Source of the DNA: Planctomycetota bacterium
GTDB lineage: Bacteria; Planctomycetota; UBA8742; UBA2392
NCBI GenBank assembly: GCA_027493625.1
Contig: JAOSKM010000002.1
Location: forward strand, 744,001 to 808,000
Length of the DNA stretch: 64,000 nt
Reading direction: 5' to 3'
Shown: positions 52,440 through 60,703 of the stretch, piece after piece
Layout of the letters: every line of letters starts with the position of its first letter
Numbering within the stretch: position 1 is the first letter of the stretch
Translations under genes and position numbers: made by a program
Notes under the pieces: generated by a model
What the model was told of the DNA's origin: nothing
The model's database searches: none
The model's input: only the letters and a program-made list of their open reading frames with translations

Positions 52440-54305
52440 GTGGACGCAACCCAGGCACAACAGAACCCCATGCAGCGCTGGGCCCACCGCTTCGCGGTCG
52501 CAAGCACGGCCCTGCTGCTGTTCATGATCGCCGTCGGCGCCATGGTCACCACCACGCGCGCCGGCGACACCAACCCCGGCTGGTCCTGGCGTTTCTGGGA
52601 GTGGGCCGTCTCCTGGTGGCAGGCCGACGGCGGACGCGCCTGGGAAGACGGCCACCGCGTGATCGGCACCATCATCGGCTTCGCCGGCATCGGGCTGGCT
52701 TACACACTATGGAAGGGCGACAAGGGCAAGCCCCGCCGCTGGCTGGGCGTGGCGGCTCTCGCCCTGATCAGCCTGCAGGGCATCCTGGGCGGGCTGCGCG
52801 TGCTGGTGGTCAGCGACGCCGAGGTGCGCGACACCGTGCTGGCCTACACCGGCGGCGGCTACGACGTCGAGCTGCGCCGCGCCATCAAGGCCATGATCCA
52901 CGGCGTCACCGGACAGGTGATCCTGGCCTTCCTGGCCTGCGTCGCGGTGATCACCTCCGCCCGCTGGGCGGCACCCTGGCAGGGCCAGAAGTCGCCCCAT
53001 GCGCGCGGCAGCCGCACGCTCAGCCTCACGCTGGTGGCGCTGGCCGTCGGCCAGCTCGCGCTGGGCACCCTGGTGCGCCAGACCGGCCAGCACGTCATGT
53101 GGCACGTGGGCGGCGCATTCACCGTCACCCTGTTCGTGATCCTGATGCTGATGCGCGTCTACCGCTTCCATGCCGGCTTCGCGCCCCTGCGCCATGTGGC
53201 CGGCGCGGCCGCACTGCTGCTGGTGGTGCAGGTGTTCCTGGGCATCGTGCCCTGGATGCTGACGGAAGGCCGCCTGGTCAGCTACGACCCAGGCAGCCTG
53301 GTCGCCCTGCTGCGCACGGCCCATGTCACCGTGGGCGCACTGCTGCTGACCGTGCTGTCCGTGCAGGCCCTGTGGCTGCACCGCCTGGCACTGCCCGGCG
53401 AAGCCGAGCACGCGGCCACCAGCACCGTCGGCGAATTCGAGCACGGTCTGCGCACACGCCTCAACGACTACGCCGTGCTCAGCAAGGTGCGGCTGTCCGG
53501 CCTGGTGATGGTGACCGTGGCGGCCGGCTATTTCATCGGCGCGCCCGGCATGCCGAACCTGGTGGTGCTGGCGGCAACCATGATCGGCGTGTCGCTGGTG
53601 GCGGCGGGTACGTCCGCGCTGAACCAGTACATCGAGCGCGAGCGCGACGCGCGCATGGACCGCACCCGCAACCGCCCGCTGCCCTCGGGACGCATGACCC
53701 CGCGCGAGGCCATGGCCTTCGGCCTGCTGACGATTTTCGGCGGGCTGCTGATCGTGATGCTCGGCGTGAACCTGCTGGCCGCGGCGTTGACGGCCGCCAC
53801 CAGCGCGATCTACGTGTTGATCTACACGCCGCTGAAGGTGCGCACCACGCTGAACACGCTGGTGGGCGCGATCCCGGGCGCCCTGCCGCCGATGATCGGC
53901 TGGGCGGCGGCCACGGGCGGCGTCAACCTGCACGCCTTTGTGCTGTTCGCGATCCTGTACGTCTGGCAGCTCCCCCACTTCTGGTCGATCGCCTGGCTGT
54001 ACCGCGAAGACTACAAGCGCGGCGGCATGAAGATGCTGAGCTGCGAGGATTCCGACGGCGGCATGCTGGCCCGCCAGATCGTGCTGTGGTGCGTGGCCCT
54101 GATGGTCACCAGCTTCCTGCCGGTGCTGGTCGGCATGGCCGGGCGCACCTACGGGATCGGCGCGATCGCGCTTGGTTTCGGCTTCCTGGCCGCCGGCGTG
54201 ATCAACCACGTCAAGCGCACGCGCGAGAGCACGCGCGGCGTGTTCTTCGCCAGCCTGCTCTACCTGCCTCTGCTGCTGGCGGTGCTGCTGTTCGACGTGT
54301 GGTAG
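52440..54305 (+). CDS. Fused haem A synthase / haem O synthase (CtaA-CtaB)
   Basis: A 621-residue multi-pass membrane protein with both haem-modifying enzymes in one chain. The N-terminal CtaA/COX15 half (about 1-320) has eight helices and starts RFAVASTALLLFMIAVGAMV and TTTRAGDTNPGWSW; histidines such as DGHRVIGTI (about 79-87) and QHVMWHVGGAF (about 217-227) are haem ligands. The CtaB/COX10 half (about 338-621) has the UbiA prenyltransferase motif NQYIERERDARMDRTRNRPL (about 394-413) and YTPLKVRTTLNTLVGAIPGA. It farnesylates haem B, then oxidises haem O to haem A for the divergent oxidase. GTG 52440 follows AGGTGA. Confidence 0.93.
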   Translation: MDATQAQQNPMQRWAHRFAVASTALLLFMIAVGAMVTTTRAGDTNPGWSWRFWEWAVSWWQADGGRAWEDGHRVIGTIIGFAGIGLAYTLWKGDKGKPRRWLGVAALALISLQGILGGLRVLVVSDAEVRDTVLAYTGGGYDVELRRAIKAMIHGVTGQVILAFLACVAVITSARWAAPWQGQKSPHARGSRTLSLTLVALAVGQLALGTLVRQTGQHVMWHVGGAFTVTLFVILMLMRVYRFHAGFAPLRHVAGAAALLLVVQVFLGIVPWMLTEGRLVSYDPGSLVALLRTAHVTVGALLLTVLSVQALWLHRLALPGEAEHAATSTVGEFEHGLRTRLNDYAVLSKVRLSGLVMVTVAAGYFIGAPGMPNLVVLAATMIGVSLVAAGTSALNQYIERERDARMDRTRNRPLPSGRMTPREAMAFGLLTIFGGLLIVMLGVNLLAAALTAATSAIYVLIYTPLKVRTTLNTLVGAIPGALPPMIGWAAATGGVNLHAFVLFAILYVWQLPHFWSIAWLYREDYKRGGMKMLSCEDSDGGMLARQIVLWCVALMVTSFLPVLVGMAGRTYGIGAIALGFGFLAAGVINHVKRTRESTRGVFFASLLYLPLLLAVLLFDVW

Positions 54306-54309
54306 AGCC

Positions 54310-55179
54310 TCACGCCAGCGCGGCGTGGACTTCAGCGTGGCGCTCGGACGGAATCGCCAGGTAATCGTAGGGCGCGCCCGCTTCGTTGCTGGGCGATTGC
54401 ACGTCCCGCACCACTCCGCCAAGGCTCTGGGCCAGGCGGTAATCAAGCGCCCGCAGCTCGGCCAGCAGCTCGCCCTGTCGCGCGCGCAGCTTGTGCGCGC
54501 GTTCCGTGCCGTCGTCCGGCACCGGCAGGATCTCCAGCAGCAGCGGCGGCCGATCGCGGTTCAACACCGCCCGCAGGCCGCGCACCACCTCGAGCTCCAT
54601 GCCCTCGACGTCGATCTTCACGACGCCGGCCCGTTCGCGCAGTTCGCCGTCGGCCAGGGTGGCGCCGTCCAGCACCTCGACTTCGCGGGCGTGGTCCTGC
54701 TCGGCGGTGCGGGCGACTTCCAGCATGGTAGCGGAGCTGTCGGTGCCGCTGGCCGCGTGCAGTGTGAAGCGCCCGGCGCGGTCGGACAGGCCGGCCTCGA
54801 TCAGCCTGGTATTGCGGAAGTCGTTCAGGCGTATCACCTCGCGGATGCAGGCGCAGGCCGTTGGCGAAGGTTCGAAGCCGATCCAGGGCCGCGCGGCGTC
54901 CACCAGCTTCAGCCAGCACAGGGTCAGGCCCACGTTGGCGCCCACGTCGACGAAGCTGCCCGGGCACGCGGGCAGCAGTTTGCGCAGGAAGGCGTAGTCG
55001 ATGCGCCCCGACATGTAGGCCAGCTGCACGCCGCCCGGCGCCTCCAGCGGCACCCGCAGCCGGCCGCCGGCGCGCTGCTGAACCACGTGGCGCTTGCCCA
55101 GTTTGCGCAGCAGCAGCCACCACAGGTAATTGCGGTCGGCCCGGGCCAGGAAGCTGATGCGTTGGCGCAGAGTGGGCAT
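54310..55179 (-). CDS. FkbM family methyltransferase
   Basis: A 289-residue protein with a SAM-binding Rossmann fold: motif I SFVDVGANVGLTLCWLKL (about 85-102), acidic loop IGFEPSPTACACIREVIRL (about 109-127), and VVKIDVEGMELEVVRGL (about 185-201), the KxDVEGxE signature of FkbM. It methylates a hydroxyl group on an unknown sugar or lipid. It starts 1 nt after the Fur-type gene and is probably co-transcribed with it, although the functions look unrelated. It converges with ctaA-ctaB, ends four bases apart. Confidence 0.85.
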   Translation of the reverse strand: MPTLRQRISFLARADRNYLWWLLLRKLGKRHVVQQRAGGRLRVPLEAPGGVQLAYMSGRIDYAFLRKLLPACPGSFVDVGANVGLTLCWLKLVDAARPWIGFEPSPTACACIREVIRLNDFRNTRLIEAGLSDRAGRFTLHAASGTDSSATMLEVARTAEQDHAREVEVLDGATLADGELRERAGVVKIDVEGMELEVVRGLRAVLNRDRPPLLLEILPVPDDGTERAHKLRARQGELLAELRALDYRLAQSLGGVVRDVQSPSNEAGAPYDYLAIPSERHAEVHAALA

Positions 55180-55180
55180 G

Positions 55181-55612
55181 CTACCTGCAATCGGGGCACA
55201 GGCCCCAGACCGTGACAGTCACGTCGTCGATTGCCCAGCCCTTGGGCCCCTGGGGCTTGTGCGGCAGATCGCCGATCTCGATGCACTCCACCCTGCCGCA
55301 CTTCGTGCAGCTCAAGTGCGCGTGGTGGTGGTCCGGCGTGCCCTCGTGCGCATGGGGCTGCCCCACCAGCTCGAACATCTCCCGGCGCCCGACGCCGCGC
55401 ACGGGCTGCAGCACGCCGGCCTCACGCAGCGTCTGCAGGTTGCGATAGACCGTGGCAGGGTCGCCGCCATCCGCACCGCACAGGCGCACGGCGTCCTCCA
55501 TGCTTACCGGCTCATGGGCGCGCAGCAATGCCGCCACCAGCGCGGCCCGCGCAATGGTGACCCGCAGGCCGGCCGCGCGCAGGATCTGTCGGGCACGATC
55601 GGGGACGTTCAT
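55181..55612 (-). CDS. Fur family metal-dependent repressor
   Basis: A 143-residue regulator. The winged helix (about 1-80) contains RVTIARAALVAALLRAHEPV and DPATVYRNLQTLREAGVLQP (about 50-69), the Fur recognition helix. The dimer domain has the metal-rich HAHEGTPDHHHAHLSCTKC (about 86-104) and a second cysteine pair CPDC at the C-terminus, so a structural Zn site is present. Fur, Zur or PerR type cannot be decided; the three consecutive histidines are typical of Fur/Zur. Target genes unknown. It is followed at 1 nt by the FkbM gene. Confidence 0.88.
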   Translation of the reverse strand: MNVPDRARQILRAAGLRVTIARAALVAALLRAHEPVSMEDAVRLCGADGGDPATVYRNLQTLREAGVLQPVRGVGRREMFELVGQPHAHEGTPDHHHAHLSCTKCGRVECIEIGDLPHKPQGPKGWAIDDVTVTVWGLCPDCR

Positions 55613-55801
55613 GCGACCAATGTAGAGGCGGCGCGGGCGGACGAAAGGGGAGAGCGTCCGGCGCCTGTCCGCGGGGTCAGCTCGACTGCCGCGGCTTCCT
55701 CCGCCGCGGCCTCTTCCGGGCTGCGCGCCGCCCGCTGCTGCAGGTTCGCGGGCATCGTTGCCTGCGCGAGGAACCGCGCTGCAGGGCGAGGCGGTCCGGA
55801 A

Positions 55802-56284
55802 TCAGAACCTGAGGGGCACCTGGTACATACCGGCCCACAGCACGTAGGCCCAGTTGCCCACCAGGGCGATGCCCGCCAGCACCCAGAACAGGGCGATCTG
55901 CCCGCGGCTTGCCTCGATAGATACGCGCTTGCGGAACGGCAGCACCATGAACAGCCAGCTGATCGCGCCCCACACCAGCAGCGCGAACACCACCAGCGCC
56001 AGCGGATTGTAGCGCAGGGCCAGTCCGAACTGGCCGGTGCACAGCGCGGTCACGGCGCGCGTGCCGCCGCACAACGGGCAGGCCAGGCCGGTGTAGCGCA
56101 GCGGGCTCTCCACCGGCGGCACCCAGGTGATGTAGGAGAGCGGTATGTACACCGCAGCGCCCACCAGCAGCACCAGCGAGTAGAGCTCCCATGGCGAGGG
56201 CAGGCGGTTTTCCACCGGCGCCACGCGCAGCCGGATCCGCGTGCGCGGAGCCCGTTCAACGTGTACGCCCAGGGCGGTGTCCAT
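55802..56284 (-). CDS. DUF2752 membrane protein
   Basis: A 160-residue protein with three membrane helices (LYSLVLLVGAAVYIPLSYIT about 34-53; ALVVFALLVWGAISWLFMVL about 95-114; ALFWVLAGIALVGNWAYVLW about 128-147) and the family motif TGLACPLCGGTRAVTALCTG (about 67-86), a CPxCGxTR site between helices. Function of DUF2752 is unknown. ATG 56284 is chosen because the family sequence begins after it. It is divergent from the NnrS-type gene across a region with a palindrome (56371-56392). The gap 55613-55801 holds no supported gene. Confidence 0.82.
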   Translation of the reverse strand: MDTALGVHVERAPRTRIRLRVAPVENRLPSPWELYSLVLLVGAAVYIPLSYITWVPPVESPLRYTGLACPLCGGTRAVTALCTGQFGLALRYNPLALVVFALLVWGAISWLFMVLPFRKRVSIEASRGQIALFWVLAGIALVGNWAYVLWAGMYQVPLRF

Positions 56285-56370
56285 GCCGGCAGGGTAACAA
56301 ACACCGGGGCGGCGGGCCACCAGCCCCGCGGCTACTTGCGATTCATTCGCAACAACCCCTTGCGCCCGAT

Positions 56371-56392
56371 ATTCGGATATGTTTATCTGAAT
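56371..56392. promoter_or_regulatory. Candidate operator upstream of the nnrS-fmdE unit
   Basis: ATTCGGATA-TGTT-TATCTGAAT is an inverted repeat with eight of nine positions paired in each arm. It lies 21 nt before the NnrS start and 86 nt from the divergent DUF2752 start. Its form (ATTC...GAAT) fits a dimeric regulator of NO or metal response, but the regulator cannot be named. Confidence 0.5.
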
Positions 56393-56413
56393 TAGTCGCA
56401 CAGGGAGAGAGCC

Positions 56414-57969
56414 ATGAGCCAGCCGCAGCCCCCTCCACCATCTTCCGCGGCTTCTTCGCCGCCGGCATGATCACTGCACTTGCCGCCGGCGCGCTGCTGG
56501 GCAGCTGGCTGATGCTCGAGATGGGCCGCGGAGGCAGCTACTTCGCGCCCGGCATCCACGTCATGAACGCCCACGCCCACGCCATGATCTACGGCTTCGT
56601 GGGCGCCTTCGTGATGGGCTTCGGCTACCAGGCCCTGCCGCGCTTCCGCGGTGCGGCACTCAGCCACCCGCGCCTGGCCGCCGCCTCGCTGCCCCTGCTG
56701 CTGGCCGGCCTGGCCGCCAGCTTCTTCGGCGAATTCCTCGGCCACGCGCCGGACTTCAGCGTCCACCCGCTCGCGGCCGCGGCGGTGCTGACGGGCAACG
56801 GCCTGGAACTGGCGGCCTTCGGCATCTTCGCCTTCGTCATGTTCCGCACGCTGGGCGCCCCGCGCCGGGTGCATGAGCGTTTCGTACTTGCCTCGGCGGC
56901 CTGGTTCGTGCTGAGCCTGGCGCTGGGCGGGGCGTACTACGTGGTGCTGCTGGGCGCTGCCGACTTCGGCGACGTAGTGGCGCGCGTGTCGGCGTTCCAG
57001 GACCCGCTGCGCAACCTGCAGTTGTTCGGGGCGATTACGCTGGTGGTGTTCGGCGTGATGCTGCACATCCTGCCGGCGGTGTTCGGCTTCAAGGCGCCCT
57101 CCGAAAAGCTGTTCAGCCGGCTGCTGTGGCTGTTCAACGGTGCGCTGCTGCTGATGGTGATCGCCTTTCCCCTGAGTGTCGCCGCGCGGCGCGGCTGGCT
57201 GGAGATGCCGATGGGCGCCCTGCGCGGCGCGTACTACCTGGGCGTGCTGGCGCTGGCGGGCTCGCTGCTTGCGATGTCGCTGGCGTTCAAGCCGTTCTCG
57301 CGCGTGCAGCTGAACGACCGCAGCGTCAAGTTCGTGCGCGCCGCGCATGTCTGGCTGCTGCTGAGCCTGCTGATGCTGGTGCTGGAGCCCCTGTACATCG
57401 GCTTGGTGGTCGGCGGCTTCGGCCACGGCTACCACGGCGGCATGCGCCACGCCCTGACGCTCGGCTTCGTGGCCATGATGATCGTGGCCGTTTCCGGCAA
57501 GGTGGTGCCGCGCCTGACGGGCCACGAACACGCCAGGCTGCCCGCGCTGCACGGCGTGTTTGTGCTGCTGAACCTGGCCATCGTGTGGCGCATCGGCGTC
57601 GAGATCGCCTCCGACTTCAACCCGGCCCTGCTGGCCTGGCTGGCCCCCTCCGGCGCCGCCGTGCTGCTGGGCCTGGGGCTGTGGGCCTTCCACCTGGCCC
57701 GCCTGATGCTCACGCGAGCATCCGCCCCGTCTTCTGCCGCGCCCGTCAAGGCGCCACCCCCGCCGCCCAGGCCGGCGATCGATCCGGGACTCAGCGTGGC
57801 GGAAGTCGCCCGCCGCTTCCCGGCCACGGTGCCCGTGTTCTCGGAACTTTGCATGGACGCCTGCTGCGGCGGGGCCGAGTCCGTGGCTGTCGCCGCCGAA
57901 CACAACGGCCACCGGCTTGCGGAAGTACTGGCGCGGTTGGACCGGGCAATCACGGAGGCCAAGGCATGA
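56414..57969 (+). CDS. NnrS-like haem/copper membrane protein fused to a ScdA_N/DUF542-type domain
   Basis: About 518 residues. The NnrS domain (about 10-435) has twelve helices with conserved histidines: HVMNAHAHAMIYGFVGAFVM (about 49-68), MLHILPAVFGF, GFGHGYHGGMRHALTLGF and VVPRLTGHEHARLP. NnrS proteins protect against nitric oxide stress. After a Pro-rich linker the last 60 residues, LSVAEVARRFPATVPVFSEL followed by CMDACCGG, match the N-terminal domain of ScdA/RIC iron-sulfur repair proteins. ATG 56414 has GGGAGAG; the frame then breaks at a C5 run (56429-56433), and a sixth C joins it to STIFRGFFAAGMI. Translationally coupled to the next gene (ATGA). Confidence 0.82.
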
Positions 57970-58568
57970 CACCCCTGCACAAACTGTCGCTTGAGACCGA
58001 GCCGATCCGCCTGCGCGACCCGCTGGCAGAATTCCTGGGCTTCCGCGAGCCAGCCGAGCCCTTCGAGTTCACCCTCGAGGACGCCGGCCGCTTCGCCGGC
58101 CACCTGTGCCCCACCGTGGCCACGGCCTTCAGCGCCACCCGCATCGCCCTGCAGCGCCTGTACCCGGGGGCCCTGCCCGAGCGCGGCGGCGTGCGAGTGA
58201 CCATGGCCTCGGCCCCCGACCAGTTCGCCAACGGGCCGCTGGCGCGGGTGGCCGCCTACATTACGGGTGCCGCCGGCGACGACGGCTTCCGCGGCCTGGC
58301 CGGGCGCTTCAGCCGCCAGCACCTGCTGAACTACGACGCGAAGCTGGAGCCCTACGGCAGCATCTGGTTTCAGCGGCTGGACACAGGCGCGAAGGTCGGC
58401 CTACTGCCCCTGCCCGAGCGCATCCAGGGCGGCGCGGGCATTGCCAAGGCACTGAAGCCCGCCCTGGAAGGCGATCCCGAGCAGGCAGCGGTGTTCCAGC
58501 AGGCCTGGCAGGAACGCATCGAGTCCGTGCTGCAACTCGGCGAGCAACTGTTTCAGGTCGTCGTGTAG
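57966..58568 (+). CDS. FmdE-like protein coupled to NnrS
   Basis: A 200-residue cytoplasmic-type protein. The segment FAGHLCPTVATAFSATRIAL (about 43-62) is the GHxCP motif of the FmdE (formylmethanofuran dehydrogenase subunit E) domain, a metal-binding module found in many non-methanogens. The rest (for example GGVRVTMASAPDQFANGPLA) fits the same domain. The start overlaps the NnrS stop (ATGA), so the two act together. A role in metal or nitrogen-oxide handling is inferred from this neighbour only. Confidence 0.75.
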   Translation: MTPLHKLSLETEPIRLRDPLAEFLGFREPAEPFEFTLEDAGRFAGHLCPTVATAFSATRIALQRLYPGALPERGGVRVTMASAPDQFANGPLARVAAYITGAAGDDGFRGLAGRFSRQHLLNYDAKLEPYGSIWFQRLDTGAKVGLLPLPERIQGGAGIAKALKPALEGDPEQAAVFQQAWQERIESVLQLGEQLFQVVV

Positions 58569-58756
58569 CGCAACACGCTGCGCCCGACGCACAAAATGTG
58601 CATTTTCTCTGATCTGGAAAAACGGCAACTTGCATAAGTTGCTTCACTGTATAGTTTTACGGTACTATCGATGTAAAACAAATTTGACGTGCAATTTGTG
58701 CATACTGTGCGCTTGTGGTGTATACTGTCGTTGCAGAGCCAACGGAGGGCACGGCC
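58569..58756. promoter_or_regulatory. AT-rich promoter region of the diguanylate cyclase gene
   Basis: Contrasts with the GC-rich surroundings. TATACT (58721-58726) is the best -10 box; GTGCAT 17 nt upstream is a weak -35 box. TTGACG at 58684 is another possible -35. GGAGG lies nine bases before ATG 58757. The REP-like hairpin GCGCA-ACACGC-TGCGC follows the previous stop codon (58568-58583). Confidence 0.45.
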
Positions 58757-59989
58757 ATGCACGTCGAATCCACACTCACCGGATGCAAAAAGTTCGCGGG
58801 TGTCAAATCCATCCTGTTGCGTCCCGCGCCTGAATTGACATTCAGGCCTCAACAGCTTGAGCGCGCCATGCTGTTGGTACTGTTGCCGCTGTTTTCGCTG
58901 GCGTCGATAGCGCTGGCTCTGGCGGACGTCCTGATGGGAACCGCCACATGGTTCGAACGCTACCAGCTGATCCCCGCCGGCGTCGCGTTTGGCGCTGTCT
59001 GGTTCTGGTGCGGTTTCACGCGCTCGAACAACGTGCGGCGGATCCGTGCCGTCACCCTGCTGCTGGGGCCGGGCATTGTGATGGAGCGCTTCCTGATCGG
59101 TCTCTGGTACACCGCGATGTACGGACATGACGTTCGGTTCCTGAGTTCCATGTCGGTCTGGATGATCCTGGCTTCCTGCCTGTTTGTGTTCCTGAAACCG
59201 GGACGTGGGGCCTTCATTGCCGGCTTTGGCTACTACTCCTTCGCGGTCGCTGCCCTTTTGGCCTTTCTGGCGCTGGCCCGCACTCCGGTCTCGGATGAAT
59301 TCATCCAGGAGTTCATGCTCACCTACATCGTCGGGGCACCCATTTTCCTGACTCTGCTCGCCGGCTTTGCCCGCTTGCGCTCTGCCTACGGTTCAGCGCT
59401 GCACCGCGCCGACAAGTTCGAGAGCATGGCCATGCAGGATGCCCTGACCGGCCTGTTCAACCGCCGCGTGTTTTCGACGTCGATGCGCCGCGCCCGCGCC
59501 CGACAGGCCCGGCGCCGCACCCCCGTTTCCATGGCAATCCTGGACATCGACCACTTCAAATCTGTCAACGACTCCTTCGGCCACAACAAAGGCGATGAGG
59601 TGCTGGTGAAGGTCGCCAACATCCTGACCGCCACCATGCGCCGCACTGATGACGTCTTCCGATGGGGCGGCGAAGAGTTCGCCATCCTGATGGAGGAAAC
59701 CGATGCCGAGAATGCAGCACTGGTCTGCGAACGTCTGCGGCAGCTGATCGAGAGCGAAAACATGCTGCCCGGCCGCAAGGTCACCGCCAGCTTCGGCGTG
59801 GCGGAGCTGATCGCCGGCGAAGATGATTCCGGCTTCTTCAGCCGCGCCGACGCAGCCCTGTACGACGCCAAGGACCTCGGGCGCAACCAGGTGGTGATCC
59901 GCAAGAAGCGCCGGCCCTCGAACCCGCTGGTGAAGCCGATCAGCGACCTGATCGACTCGACGGATTTCGGCCGGCCCGAAGAAGCGTAG
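58757..59989 (+). CDS. Membrane diguanylate cyclase (GGDEF)
   Basis: A 410-residue protein making cyclic di-GMP from GTP. The N-terminal half (about 35-210) has six membrane helices in a 7TM/MASE-like arrangement without a known ligand-binding motif. The GGDEF domain (about 225-390) has QDALTGLFNRRVF at its start, DIDHFKSVNDSFGHNKGDEV, and the active-site loop RWGGEEFAIL. RRTD five residues before GGEEF is a product-binding I-site, so feedback inhibition is expected. ATG 58757 with GGAGG is preferred over an earlier start. Monocistronic. Confidence 0.92.
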   Translation: MHVESTLTGCKKFAGVKSILLRPAPELTFRPQQLERAMLLVLLPLFSLASIALALADVLMGTATWFERYQLIPAGVAFGAVWFWCGFTRSNNVRRIRAVTLLLGPGIVMERFLIGLWYTAMYGHDVRFLSSMSVWMILASCLFVFLKPGRGAFIAGFGYYSFAVAALLAFLALARTPVSDEFIQEFMLTYIVGAPIFLTLLAGFARLRSAYGSALHRADKFESMAMQDALTGLFNRRVFSTSMRRARARQARRRTPVSMAILDIDHFKSVNDSFGHNKGDEVLVKVANILTATMRRTDDVFRWGGEEFAILMEETDAENAALVCERLRQLIESENMLPGRKVTASFGVAELIAGEDDSGFFSRADAALYDAKDLGRNQVVIRKKRRPSNPLVKPISDLIDSTDFGRPEEA

Positions 59990-59990
59990 A

Positions 59991-60044
59991 GGCGCAGCGT
60001 GCTGCGCCCGGGAATCAGCCCTCGGTACAGGCAATCCTGCCTGT
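59991..60044. repeat. Pair of REP-like hairpins between convergent genes
   Basis: GGCGCAGC-GT-GCTGCGCC (59991-60008) and ACAGGCA-ATCC-TGCCTGT (60027-60044), both perfect, directly after the GGDEF stop codon. The first resembles the hairpin after the FmdE gene (58568-58583). No T run. Confidence 0.65.
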
Positions 60045-60067
60045 GCCGCCAGGACGGGGGCGGCGCG

Positions 60068-60598
60068 CTACAGGCGGGCGCGGCGGGCGGCCATTACTAT
60101 GCGGGCGCAGGCTTCGGCGTCGCTCAGGGCTTCGTGGTGGTTCAGCTTCAGGCCCATCACGCGGCAGACATTGGCCAGGTTCGCCGGGTGAATGCCCAGG
60201 GCCCTGCGCGCCTGGCGCACCGTGCACACCCAGGGCAGTTCCGGCGCCGGCAGACCGGCGGCCGCGCAGCAGGCCTCCAGCACCGCGCGGTCGAAGCCGG
60301 CGTTGTGGGCGGCGATGAAGCCGGCGCCCTCCAGCACCTCGCGCAGGATCGGCCAGGCCTGGCCGAAGTCGGGCTTGTCCTCCACATCCTCGAGCGTGAT
60401 CCCGTGAATGCCCGTGAACAGCATGATGTCGCGCGGCGGCTTGATCAGCTGCCGCACACGGCGCGCCACGCGGCCGCGCTCCACGCGCACCAGGCCGACG
60501 GCGCAGGCGCTGTCGGGGTAGTTGTCCGCGGTCTCGAAGTCGATGGCCACGAACACGCCCGGCAAAGGGTCAATGAAGCTGGTTTTCGCGCGCGCCAT
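60068..60598 (-). CDS. 3'-5' exonuclease, DnaQ-like (DEDDh)
   Basis: A 176-residue single-domain nuclease. Exo I VAIDFETADNYPDSACAVGL (about 17-36) with the first Asp/Glu pair, Exo II GFIAAHNAGFDRAVLEAC (about 92-109), Exo III HHEALSDAEACARIV (about 153-167) with the DEDDh His and Asp. It has the size and start of the stand-alone DnaQ/RNase T-like proteins, not a full polymerase III epsilon subunit with a clamp tail. Probably acts in DNA or RNA end trimming. ATG 60598. Confidence 0.87.
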   Translation of the reverse strand: MARAKTSFIDPLPGVFVAIDFETADNYPDSACAVGLVRVERGRVARRVRQLIKPPRDIMLFTGIHGITLEDVEDKPDFGQAWPILREVLEGAGFIAAHNAGFDRAVLEACCAAAGLPAPELPWVCTVRQARRALGIHPANLANVCRVMGLKLNHHEALSDAEACARIVMAARRARL

Positions 60599-60703
60599 GC
60601 CTGTCCTGAGCCCGTCGAAGGGACGCCAGTCTAACAGCGCCGGCGACAGCGCCTATTTCCGGGCACTGGTGCCCCCTTGTCGCCCGCTTGCTATAACCCT
60701 GCC

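Noticed and set aside
55609..55755. 48-codon frame ending ATGA at the Fur-type start (MPANLQQRAARSPEEAAAEE...)
   Set aside because: The overlap is suggestive, but it is low-complexity Ala/Glu, has no ribosome site and lies in very GC-rich DNA where such frames are common.
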